Positions 1 through 5,356 of a DNA stretch of 5,356 nucleotides are shown piece after piece. Under the pieces are notes generated by a model, which worked only from the letters and a program-made list of their open reading frames with translations, made no database searches and was not told the origin of the DNA. This DNA comes from an uncultured Collinsella sp. (GTDB lineage: Bacteria; Actinomycetota; Coriobacteriia; Coriobacteriales; Coriobacteriaceae): positions 1 through 5,356 of the forward strand of contig CABUZF010000099.1 of NCBI GenBank assembly GCA_902495985.1, read 5' to 3'. The position numbers were made by a program, and so were the translations under genes. Each line of letters starts with the position of its first letter. Within the stretch, counting starts at the first letter, position 1.

Positions 1-1039
1 GCTTGCCCGGGGCAATCGCACCACGCAGCTCGTGCGGGTCGCGACAGCCGTGATCCAGGCCAAACGCCTCGGCCGTGGAAAGGGACGCCATAGAGATGGC
101 AACCACGGGGTCAATGCCGGCCTCGATAGCCACGCGGCAGGCGTTGTCGATCATGCCGGTCGAAAGTGCATCGGAGGGAGCGCGGTCATCGGTCGCGAAG
201 CAGCAGCGGCGGGCACGGGCGGGGTTTTCCAGCAGCATCGGAGACAGGTTGGCCAGGTCATGGCTGCACGTGCCTTCGCGCAGCATCACATACATGCCGC
301 GAGATAACTTATCGAGTGCCTCCTCGGGAATCGTCGACTCGTGGTCGGCGATAATGCCAGCCGCGGCATAGGCGTTGAGGTCCTTGCCGGCAACGAGCGG
401 GGCGTGACCGTCAACCTGTTTGGACGGCGTCTGGTTGGCAGCGTCGATACGAGCACAGGTCTCGGGATCGGCCATAAAGACGCCCGGCAGGTTCATCATT
501 TCGCCCAGACCAAAGACATCACCCGGATATTCGGCAAAAAACGCCTGCATATCGGCAGCAGTGATGACGGCACCAGCCTGCTCGTCGGGCAGTGCGGGCA
601 CGCACGAGGGCATCATGTACTTGATGGAAATAGGAGCGCGACGACCGTCCTCGATCATAAAGCGCAGGCCGTCCAAGCCGGAAACATTAGCGATCTCGTG
701 GCTGTCGGCAATAGCGGTAGTGGTACCGCGCGTCGCCGCCATGCGCGCATACTCGGCAGGGCGGATGTTCGAAGACTCGATATGCAAGTGTCCGTCAATA
801 AAACCGGGGGCGAGATAGCGGCCCTGGCAATCGATGACCTCGGCAGCCTCATACGTACCGGCGGCATCGTCGCGACCGTCGTACAGCACGCCGACGATCA
901 CGCCATCCTTGACGGCAACGCTACCGGGCGCCACACGCTGGCCGTACACATCGACGATCTGCGCGTTGGCAAACAGCGTGTCGACGGGAACACGCCCCTC
1001 GGCGGCCTCGATCACAGACCTCATGACCTCAACGGACAT
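1..1039 (-). CDS. ade: Adenine deaminase, N-terminal 346 residues (3' end beyond the left edge)
   Basis: Hydrolyses adenine to hypoxanthine and ammonia in purine salvage; a cytoplasmic metal-dependent enzyme of the amidohydrolase superfamily. The reading frame is open from ATG 1039 to the window edge. Visible motifs in order: APGFIDGHLHIESS (residues 77-90; H84 and H86 expected metal ligands), DSHEIANV (112-119), MPSCVPA (143-149), LGEMMNLPGV (178-187, E180), VDGHAP (209-214, H212), GKDLNAYAAAGI (218-229), DHEST (232-236) and FATDDR (281-286). These are the family hallmarks, although the usual DPHE reads DSHE here. Family members are roughly 570-600 residues, so about 40% is missing. The start is set by AAAGGAG at 1045-1051. 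A TACAAT at 1108-1113 (minus) could be a -10 box, but no good -35 accompanies it. The gene lies 280 bases downstream of tyrS behind terminator-like hairpins, so it is probably transcribed separately. Identity is near certain from the motifs; independent transcription is inference. Confidence 0.96.
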   Translation of the reverse strand, partial: MSVEVMRSVIEAAEGRVPVDTLFANAQIVDVYGQRVAPGSVAVKDGVIVGVLYDGRDDAAGTYEAAEVIDCQGRYLAPGFIDGHLHIESSNIRPAEYARMAATRGTTTAIADSHEIANVSGLDGLRFMIEDGRRAPISIKYMMPSCVPALPDEQAGAVITAADMQAFFAEYPGDVFGLGEMMNLPGVFMADPETCARIDAANQTPSKQVDGHAPLVAGKDLNAYAAAGIIADHESTIPEEALDKLSRGMYVMLREGTCSHDLANLSPMLLENPARARRCCFATDDRAPSDALSTGMIDNACRVAIEAGIDPVVAISMASLSTAEAFGLDHGCRDPHELRGAIAPGK

Positions 1040-1051
1040 ACATACTCCTTT
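1039..1051 (-). promoter_or_regulatory. ade ribosome-binding site with overlapping double ATG
   Basis: On the minus strand AAAGGAG (1045-1051) is followed by two ATGs in different frames, ATGTATG. The first (1043) lies one base from the Shine-Dalgarno and opens only a four-codon frame (Met-Tyr-Val-Arg-stop). The second (1039) is five bases away and opens ade. The next in-frame ATG (1024) is too far from the Shine-Dalgarno. The start at 1039 is therefore chosen, though its spacing is on the short side. Confidence 0.75.
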
Positions 1052-1054
1052 AAC

Positions 1055-1072
1055 CGTAGAAAAAAGCTGCGG
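1055..1072. repeat. Copy 1 of an 18-base repeat (T6 plus hairpin arm)
   Basis: This segment agrees at 16 of 18 positions with 1180-1197 (plus strand CG[T/G]AGAAAAAAG[C/T]TGCGG). The opposite hairpin arms also match, TTCACCGCAGC at 1085-1095 against TTCACCGCAAC at 1245-1255 (10 of 11). The two hairpins therefore appear to be related copies, this one with shorter arms and a different loop. Confidence 0.55.
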
Positions 1073-1095
1073 AGCGGACAGGCCTTCACCGCAGC
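1060..1095 (-). terminator. Hairpin plus T6 immediately upstream of the ade ribosome-binding site
   Basis: On the minus strand, arms GCTGCGG (1089-1095) and CCGCAGC (1066-1072) pair over seven bases, with one further G-C pair beyond a mismatch, and T6 (1060-1065) follows directly. This is the form of an intrinsic terminator, but it ends only nine bases before the ade Shine-Dalgarno. It could stop read-through from tyrS or act as an attenuator in the ade leader. No aptamer or alternative antiterminator pairing is obvious in the short upstream stretch. Its arms and flank resemble the larger hairpin at 1185-1255. Confidence 0.5.
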
Positions 1096-1179
1096 AAACT
1101 AATAGCCATTGTATGCCCAAAAGAAGGAGCGGCGGCACACCTCTCCGCTTAACGGCACCGCCAAATGATCCCTTGGGGA

Positions 1180-1197
1180 CGGAGAAAAAAGTTGCGG
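1180..1197. repeat. Copy 2 of an 18-base repeat (T6 plus hairpin arm)
   Basis: Partner of 1055-1072, offset by 125 bases; 16 of 18 positions agree. It forms the outer edge of the 65-base hairpin at 1191-1255 and its adjoining A6 run (T6 on the minus strand). Confidence 0.55.
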
Positions 1198-1255
1198 TGG
1201 AATAGTTCCTGCCTGGGCGCCCGTATGGCATTTTTAGGAACTATTTCACCGCAAC
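1185..1255 (-). terminator. 65-base hairpin with 20-base arms followed by T6; probable terminator and repeat element
   Basis: The arms 1191-1210 and 1236-1255 are inverted copies of each other at 19 of 20 positions, separated by a 25-base loop. The loop contains the perfect palindrome GGGCGCCC (1215-1222). An inner TGCC/GGCA pairing (1210-1213 with 1227-1230) could extend the structure, using the last base of the left arm. On the minus strand the hairpin is followed at once by T6 (1185-1190), as in a Rho-independent terminator for transcripts arriving from tyrS. The arms are far longer than a terminator needs. The one imperfect position is a G-U wobble in plus-strand RNA but an A-C mismatch in minus-strand RNA. 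A dispersed palindromic repeat that doubles as a terminator is the likeliest reading. Confidence 0.55.
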
Positions 1256-1259
1256 TCAA

Positions 1260-1292
1260 AGGGCCGCAGTCGGGAACCCCGGCTGCGGCCCT
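1260..1292 (-). terminator. Putative tyrS terminator hairpin
   Basis: Arms AGGGCCGCAG (1260-1269) and CTGCGGCCCT (1283-1292) pair over ten bases. After one imperfect position, CGGG and CCCG pair around a three-base loop. The hairpin begins 27 bases after the tandem stop codons of tyrS (TAG then TAA). On the minus strand the tail is only TTTGAGTT, a weak U-tract, so it may be inefficient alone, and the T6 hairpin just downstream may finish the job. Confidence 0.5.
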
Positions 1293-1319
1293 ATTGCACA
1301 TGTTAGGTTGACCTACTTA

Positions 1320-2531
1320 CTAGACCAACTTGAAGCCCTTGCGCTTGCCCACGGAGAGGGTGTCGCCCAGCTTGAGGGCGCTGGGGTCGATGTTGTAGCT
1401 CTTGGGAGCCACGGCCTTGCCGTTGATCTTGACGCCGCCGCCGTCGATGTCGCGACGGGCCTGGCCGGCGCTGGCCGAAAGACCCAGGTCCTTGAGCAGG
1501 CCGGCGAGGTAGATCTGGCCCTCGTCGTTAACAGTCAGCTCAACGTGCTTCTCGGGGAAGTCGGCAAGCTGGCCCTCCTTGAACACACGGTCGAACTCGG
1601 CCTGAGCCTCGTCGCCGGCACCGGCGCCGTGGTAGGTGTCGCACAGGTCGCGGCCCAGAGCGCGCTTGAGCTCATAGGGATCGGCAGAGCCGTCGGCCAG
1701 GGCGGCGTCAATCTTGTCGACCTCGGCCGGGGTGAGCGAGCTCGCCAGGCGGTAGTACTTGCCAATCATCTCGTCGGGGATGGACATGGTCTTGCCGAAC
1801 ATATCCTTGGGCGCGTCGGTCAGGCCGATGTAGTTACCGTAGGACTTGGACATCTTACGGACGCCATCGGTGCCCTCGAGCAGCGGCATGGTGAGCGCAA
1901 TCTGCGGCTCCATGCCCATCTTCTCCATGAGCTCACGGCCGGCGAGCAGATTGAAGAGCTGATCGGTGCCGCCCATCTCCACGTCAGCCTTGATCTGCAC
2001 GGAGTCGTAAGCCTGCATCACGGGATACAGGAATTCATGCAGGGCGATCGGCGTCTGAGACTGGTAGCGCTTGGTAAAGTCATCGCGCTCGAGGATGCGG
2101 GCGACGGTGAACTTGGAGCACACCTGCAGCAGACCGGCCAGATCCATCGACAAGATCCAGTCGCCGTTGTGCACGATGGTGGTCTTCTCGGGATCCAGGA
2201 TCTTCATGGCCTGGCTCACGTAGGTCTCGGCATTGGCCTCGATCTGCTCCTGCGAAAGCTGCGGGCGAGTGGAATTCTTGCCCGAGGGGTCGCCAATCAG
2301 CGCAGTACCGTTGCCGATGATGAGGGTGACGTTGTGACCAAGGTCCTGGAACTGACGCATCTTGCGCAGCGGCACGGCGTGGCCCAAGTGCAGGTCGGGG
2401 CTGGTGGGGTCGACGCCGAGCTTGATGTTGAGGGGCTCGCCCTTCTCAAGCTTCTTGCGAAGGTCGGCCTCGGGAACGATCTGCGCGGCGCCCGAGGTGA
2501 TGATACGCATTTGCTCGTCAACAGACAGCAT
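1320..2531 (-). CDS. tyrS: Tyrosyl-tRNA synthetase (TyrRS)
   Basis: Class I aminoacyl-tRNA synthetase that charges tRNA-Tyr with tyrosine using ATP, in the cytoplasm. It has 403 residues, normal for a bacterial TyrRS. Catalytic Rossmann domain about 1-265: HIGH motif as HLGH (48-51), GDPSGK (80-85), the tyrosine-binding stretch YPVMQAYDSVQIKADVEMGG (169-188) ending at TDQ, and KMSKS (226-230). An alpha-helical anticodon domain follows, then a C-terminal S4 RNA-binding domain (about 337-400, LAGLLKDLGLSASAGQARRD and the following KINGK). The longish insertion after the HLGH region and the overall pattern suit the TyrZ-like branch rather than the B. stearothermophilus TyrS type; that subtyping is from memory. 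The start is well fixed by AAAAGGAGG (2539-2547) seven bases before ATG 2531. It lies 96 bases downstream of the U32 gene on the same strand. I see no T-box leader, and the spacer is too short for one. Confidence 0.98.
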   Translation of the reverse strand: MLSVDEQMRIITSGAAQIVPEADLRKKLEKGEPLNIKLGVDPTSPDLHLGHAVPLRKMRQFQDLGHNVTLIIGNGTALIGDPSGKNSTRPQLSQEQIEANAETYVSQAMKILDPEKTTIVHNGDWILSMDLAGLLQVCSKFTVARILERDDFTKRYQSQTPIALHEFLYPVMQAYDSVQIKADVEMGGTDQLFNLLAGRELMEKMGMEPQIALTMPLLEGTDGVRKMSKSYGNYIGLTDAPKDMFGKTMSIPDEMIGKYYRLASSLTPAEVDKIDAALADGSADPYELKRALGRDLCDTYHGAGAGDEAQAEFDRVFKEGQLADFPEKHVELTVNDEGQIYLAGLLKDLGLSASAGQARRDIDGGGVKINGKAVAPKSYNIDPSALKLGDTLSVGKRKGFKLV

Positions 2532-2552
2532 TGGGTATCCTCCTTTTGCTAT

Positions 2553-2579
2553 AGCACCCTCGCCGAAAACGGCGGTGCT
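2553..2579 (-). other. Stem-loop in the U32-tyrS spacer
   Basis: AGCACC (2553-2558) pairs with GGTGCT (2574-2579), and GCCG (2562-2565) with CGGC (2570-2573). The stem is ten base pairs, with a three-base bulge on one side and a four-base loop (UUUU in minus-strand RNA). It lies 48 bases after the U32 stop codon and ends five bases before the purine-rich tyrS Shine-Dalgarno. No U-tract follows on the minus strand, so it is not a classical terminator. It could be a processing site, an mRNA stabiliser or a translational leader for tyrS. Confidence 0.45.
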
Positions 2580-2627
2580 GGAAGTCCTTAAACTCTCTTA
2601 TGATAACAAACTGACGCGACGCGGCAC

Positions 2628-4604
2628 CTACGACAGGAAAATCCTCGTCCTGCCGCATGCGTCGATAGCAACTGGCAGACGCGTACCGTCACGCTCGACC
2701 AGATAGCGCACCTGCCGACGACGCAAGCAGTCGCGGCAACAAACCCGCCCCGTCGCATCGGTGGCGCAGACGCCCTCGGCGGTCAGCAGGCAGTGCTCGC
2801 ACACCATGAGCTCGGGGCGGTCGGCGTCGACCGGACCCAAGACGCCGGGTTCAGCAGCCAGCTCGGCAATACGCTCCCTATCATTGCCGAGCAACTCGGC
2901 AGGCAAGTATACCCACCCCGCGCCAAGACCCCGCAGCCAGGCAAGCGTGGCGCGATTGGCGCAGAACACCGGCGCCGCCACGTCAAACGTCGTGCCCAGC
3001 TCGCGAGCCATCGCCACCTGTCCCAGATTGCGGCAGACGACGCGCCCGGCACGTTGCATAAGCGCTCGAGTCCGCTCGGCGTCGCCTGCACGGCACACTT
3101 CGTCGAGCACCACCGTCGCATCGGACAGATCCCACTCATCGCGCGGATCCACATCCATCAGTTCCCAGGCAAAGACCATACGAGCAAAATCATCGCGCTT
3201 TGCCGGCTCCGCCGGCCCCGCCAACTCCGCCGGCACGTCGCCATCTGCCAGAACGCCCTCAAACGGCAACACCTCAACGGACTGCTCAACAGGCGCAACC
3301 GCATCTGCCTCGGCCCGCATGCGCTCCAACACCGTTGCCGTCTGCCCCAGCACGCCGGCGCTGCGAATCAGATAGACCTCGCAGCCCGCATCCACCTTGC
3401 GCTTGCAATGGACAACGACGCGCTCTCCCGCAGCGGCATCCACGGGACAAGGCACCTGTGGCCAGCGCTTGGGCACATCGGGACGCGCGTCGGCACCCGG
3501 GTAAAATCGGATCTCGAGCGTATCGCCCGCCGCCACGGCGGCATCAAGCTCAACCGTCACCTCTTCGTGACCCACCGCCACCAAATGGCCCACGCGCACG
3601 CCCTGGTTGATCGCGCGCTCAAAGCTCATGAGCTCGGCGCCCGAACGACCCCGCAGATACGCATCGGTAAAGCCGCGGTTGAACGACCTTCCCAGTTCAC
3701 GCTCGAGCGCCAGCACGGCATCGGGATCCCACGCGCCATCGCGCAGCATATCGAGCGCCCGACGCCACACCCTCACCACGTTAAAGACGTAGTCGGGATT
3801 CTTCATGCGGCCCTCGATCTTGAGCGATGCCACGCCGGCGGCAACAAGCTCGGGCAGATGCGCGATGCCCAGATAGTCACGCGGACAAAGCAGGCGATTC
3901 CCTTCGACAGCGACAACACTCTGCCCCGCCTCGTCCACCAGGTCATAGGATAGACGGCACGGTTGCGTGCAATCACCGCGCATCGCAGAGCGGCCACGTC
4001 GAAGGGCAGAGAACCCGCACGCACCCGAGTATCCAATGCAAATAGCGCCGTGACAGAACACCTCGATGGGCACGCCAGTAGCGCAAAGCGTCTCAATCTC
4101 TGCAACGCTCAGCTCGCGCGCAGTCGTCACGCGCTCAACGCCCAACTCCTTGGCAGCCAACTGCACGGCACCCTCGCTATGAGCGCCCGCCTGAGTGGAC
4201 AGGTGAATCTCGACCCCCGGAATCGCCGCACGAAGCGCGCAAGCCAGCCCGGCATCGGCCACAATCAACGCATCGGCACCCAACGCGCGCGCATGCGCCC
4301 CCAACACCACGGCGTCGGCAAGCTCATCATCGAACACGAACACGTTGAGCGTCACGTACACACGCACGCCATGGGCATGGGCCACGGCACAACCGCGCGC
4401 GAACTCATCATCGCTAAAGCCATGCGCGCTAACTCGAGCGTTGAATCCGTCCAGCCCCGCATAGATGGCATCGGCACCCGCCGCAATCGCCGCGAGCATC
4501 TGGTCGAGTCCGCCAGCAGGCGCCAGCAGTTCGGGCAGCGCCACTTCAGCCGCCGCCAACTCGCTTTCGCATTGTCCGCTCGGTTTCATCGGCCGAATCG
4601 CCAT
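2628..4604 (-). CDS. Long-form U32-family protein (peptidase U32 / RlhA-like RNA hydroxylase)
   Basis: The protein has 658 residues from ATG 4604. The N-terminal half is the U32 fold: ELLAPAGGLDQMLAAIAAGA (25-44), DAIYAGLDGFNARVSAHGFS (45-64), then the U32 signature EVFCHGAICIGYSGACGFS (181-199), RGDCTQPCR (209-217), LLCPRDY (238-244) and SLKIEGRMKNPDYV (260-273). Cysteines 189, 196, 212, 216 and 240 are candidates for the Fe-S ligands known in this family. The C-terminus holds a second cysteine set (602, 605, 613, 622, 623, 626) followed by the family-like ending LPVAIDACGRTRIFLS. U32 proteins were first called collagenases, but characterised bacterial members (RlhA, TrhP, UbiU/UbiV) act in prephenate-dependent RNA hydroxylation or in ubiquinone synthesis. 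The two-part length is closest to RlhA, which modifies 23S rRNA. The substrate here cannot be told from sequence. A Gly/Ala/Pro-rich linker (about 455-468) separates the parts. tyrS lies downstream, consistent with a role in translation. U32 membership is secure; RlhA-like function is inference. Confidence 0.93.
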   Translation of the reverse strand: MAIRPMKPSGQCESELAAAEVALPELLAPAGGLDQMLAAIAAGADAIYAGLDGFNARVSAHGFSDDEFARGCAVAHAHGVRVYVTLNVFVFDDELADAVVLGAHARALGADALIVADAGLACALRAAIPGVEIHLSTQAGAHSEGAVQLAAKELGVERVTTARELSVAEIETLCATGVPIEVFCHGAICIGYSGACGFSALRRGRSAMRGDCTQPCRLSYDLVDEAGQSVVAVEGNRLLCPRDYLGIAHLPELVAAGVASLKIEGRMKNPDYVFNVVRVWRRALDMLRDGAWDPDAVLALERELGRSFNRGFTDAYLRGRSGAELMSFERAINQGVRVGHLVAVGHEEVTVELDAAVAAGDTLEIRFYPGADARPDVPKRWPQVPCPVDAAAGERVVVHCKRKVDAGCEVYLIRSAGVLGQTATVLERMRAEADAVAPVEQSVEVLPFEGVLADGDVPAELAGPAEPAKRDDFARMVFAWELMDVDPRDEWDLSDATVVLDEVCRAGDAERTRALMQRAGRVVCRNLGQVAMARELGTTFDVAAPVFCANRATLAWLRGLGAGWVYLPAELLGNDRERIAELAAEPGVLGPVDADRPELMVCEHCLLTAEGVCATDATGRVCCRDCLRRRQVRYLVERDGTRLPVAIDACGRTRIFLS

Positions 4605-4611
4605 CGGTAAA

Positions 4612-4617
4612 CTCCTT
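4612..4617 (-). promoter_or_regulatory. Shine-Dalgarno fixing the U32 gene start at 4604
   Basis: AAGGAG on the minus strand lies seven bases upstream of ATG 4604. A longer reading frame is possible from TTG 4622, but that codon lies upstream of this Shine-Dalgarno, which would then fall inside the gene, and it has no comparable site of its own. The ATG at 4604 is therefore the better start, trimming six residues from the longest frame. Confidence 0.85.
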
Positions 4618-4659
4618 GCCAAGGTGTGCTTTCACTCTGAAAATTGCTGCCAACCAGCA

Positions 4660-4698
4660 TACACGAGGCCCCGCATGCCCCGATTGGTTTATCGTGTA
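4660..4698. promoter_or_regulatory. Inverted repeat in the divergent spacer; possible operator
   Basis: TACACGA (4660-4666) and TCGTGTA (4692-4698) are perfect inverted copies, separated by 25 bases. They lie in the 161-base region that must hold the promoters of both the U32 gene and the PBP gene. The arm centres are 32 bases apart, about three helical turns, which would suit a protein bound on one face of the DNA. No clear sigma-70 -35/-10 pair is visible for either gene. The match is short enough to be chance. Confidence 0.3.
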
Positions 4699-4736
4699 AT
4701 AACTTATGTCCATCCTGCCCGGTAGCATACCTGCCG

Positions 4737-4758
4737 CCTGGCACGACATACCAGGAGG
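4737..4758 (+). promoter_or_regulatory. PBP ribosome-binding site within a small hairpin
   Basis: AGGAGG (4753-4758) lies seven bases before ATG 4766, which fixes the PBP start. CCTGG (4737-4741) can pair with CCAGG (4751-4755) across a nine-base loop, covering half of the Shine-Dalgarno. The ribosome-binding site is clear; a regulatory role for the five-base-pair stem is speculative. Confidence 0.7.
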
Positions 4759-4765
4759 TCAATAT

Positions 4766-5356
4766 ATGGGTCCTCGCCAACGACAGGGGCGCGGTCGCTC
4801 TAAGACGCATGCCCTTCCCATGATCTTGCTCTCGTTTTTGGGCTTTCTGCTTATCGCGGGCGTAGCGTTTGGCATCGGCATGATCGGCAATGTCAACCGC
4901 TGGCTGTCCGATCTGCCCGACTACACCGATGCCAACGCGTATCTGGTGAGCGAGCCCACCGACATCGTCGACTGCAACGGCAATACCATTGCGAGTTTCT
5001 ACACGCAAAACCGCAAGTCCATCACCAAGGACCAAGTGTCCCCGTACGTGCTGCAGGGCACCGTCGACGTTGAGGACGAGCGCTTCTACGAGCATGGCGG
5101 CATCGACCTCTGGGGCATTGCACGCGCATCGGTGGCAACCCTCACCGGTGGCCACGAGGGCGCATCGACCATCACCCAGCAGCTGGTTCGCAACACCATC
5201 TTGCAGGAGGAACAATTCGACTCGACCATCGAGCGTAAGGTGCGCGAGGCCTATATCGCCATCAAGATGGAGGATATGTACTCCAAAGACGAGATCCTCA
5301 TGATGTACCTCAACACCATCTACTACGGCCATGGAGCATATGGCATCGAGGCCGCC
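4766..5356 (+). CDS. Class A penicillin-binding protein, N-terminal 197 residues (3' end beyond the right edge)
   Basis: Bifunctional peptidoglycan synthase: the glycosyltransferase domain polymerises lipid II into glycan strands, and a transpeptidase domain, expected beyond the window, cross-links them. A basic cytoplasmic tail (residues 1-14, five Arg and one Lys) is followed by one membrane segment (about 17-41), giving the usual N-in topology with the enzyme outside. The GT51 motifs are present in order: VEDERFYEHGGID (102-114, catalytic Glu 103), GASTITQQLVRN (132-143), RKVREAY (157-163, second key Glu 161), then YSKDEILMMYLNTIYYGHGA (172-191). The frame is open to the last base, with no frameshift. 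The gene is transcribed divergently from the U32 gene, 161 bases apart, and starts behind a strong AGGAGG. A monofunctional glycosyltransferase cannot be excluded because the C-terminus is missing, but the sequence looks like the PBP1a/PonA type of Gram-positives. Confidence 0.95.
   Translation, partial: MGPRQRQGRGRSKTHALPMILLSFLGFLLIAGVAFGIGMIGNVNRWLSDLPDYTDANAYLVSEPTDIVDCNGNTIASFYTQNRKSITKDQVSPYVLQGTVDVEDERFYEHGGIDLWGIARASVATLTGGHEGASTITQQLVRNTILQEEQFDSTIERKVREAYIAIKMEDMYSKDEILMMYLNTIYYGHGAYGIEAA

Noticed and set aside
1029..1043. A four-codon leader peptide (Met-Tyr-Val-Arg) overlapping the ade start.
   Set aside because: Its ATG is one base from the Shine-Dalgarno, too close for efficient initiation, and the peptide has no run of regulatory codons.
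1308..2591. A 427-codon plus-strand open frame covering all of tyrS, and similar long antisense frames over ade (341-1102), the U32 gene (2793-3953) and the PBP (4586-5332).
   Set aside because: All four are in the antisense frame whose codons align with the sense codons. That frame stays open whenever the sense gene avoids TTA, CTA and TCA, as these genes largely do. The translations show no domain, and the sense proteins have clear family motifs.
2532..2627. A T-box riboswitch upstream of tyrS.
   Set aside because: The spacer is only 96 bases, contains no good match to the conserved T-box sequence and no terminator/antiterminator pair. GAGGGTGCT is only a superficial resemblance.
3200..3240. 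Repetitive GCCGGC/CCGCC-rich DNA inside the U32 gene.
   Set aside because: It encodes the Gly/Ala/Pro-rich linker between the two parts of the protein; codon bias and a flexible linker explain it, and the reading frame is intact.
4605..4765. Sigma-70 promoters for the divergent genes, such as TATGCT on the minus strand near 4659-4664 and TTGGTT at 4684-4689 on the plus strand.
   Set aside because: None has a partner box at 16-18 bases that resembles consensus, so no specific promoter is claimed.
1..5356. A mobile island, defence system, CRISPR array or new multi-gene system.
   Set aside because: The four genes are recognisable housekeeping families with uniform composition. There are no spaced direct repeats, integrase, transposase, toxin-antitoxin pair or unknown gene. 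The unusual material is confined to non-coding hairpins.

Overview
The window is a GC-rich stretch of chromosomal housekeeping genes. Every gene has a strong purine-rich Shine-Dalgarno, and the coding regions make little use of the A/T-rich codons TTA, CTA and TCA. Together with the look of the proteins this suggests a Gram-positive of the Actinomycetota, most likely a gut Coriobacteriia such as Collinsella. That placement is an inference from general knowledge, not a proof.

Layout. The first 4604 bases carry three genes on the minus strand. In transcription order they are a long-form U32-family protein (2628-4604), tyrosyl-tRNA synthetase tyrS (1320-2531) and adenine deaminase ade (1039 down to 1, running off the left edge). 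A 161-base divergent spacer (4605-4765) then separates them from a plus-strand class A penicillin-binding protein (4766 to the right edge), of which only the membrane anchor and most of the glycosyltransferase domain are present. No tRNA, rRNA, CRISPR, transposase or phage gene is visible.

How the genes relate. The U32 protein and TyrRS lie in the same direction 96 bases apart and may be co-transcribed. If the U32 protein is an RNA hydroxylase of the RlhA/TrhP type, both serve translation. Ade is probably separate, being a purine-salvage enzyme behind a 280-base gap with terminator-like hairpins. The PBP builds peptidoglycan and is transcribed the other way.

Most interesting part. The tyrS-ade spacer (1044-1319) holds three hairpins in tandem. 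Two of them share sequence on both arms and are followed by T6 on the minus strand. One is a 65-base hairpin with 20-base arms that looks like a dispersed intergenic repeat used as a terminator. The other sits directly in front of the ade ribosome-binding site. I found no convincing new multi-gene system. The other open points are the cysteine-rich C-terminus of the U32 protein and an inverted repeat in the divergent promoter region.
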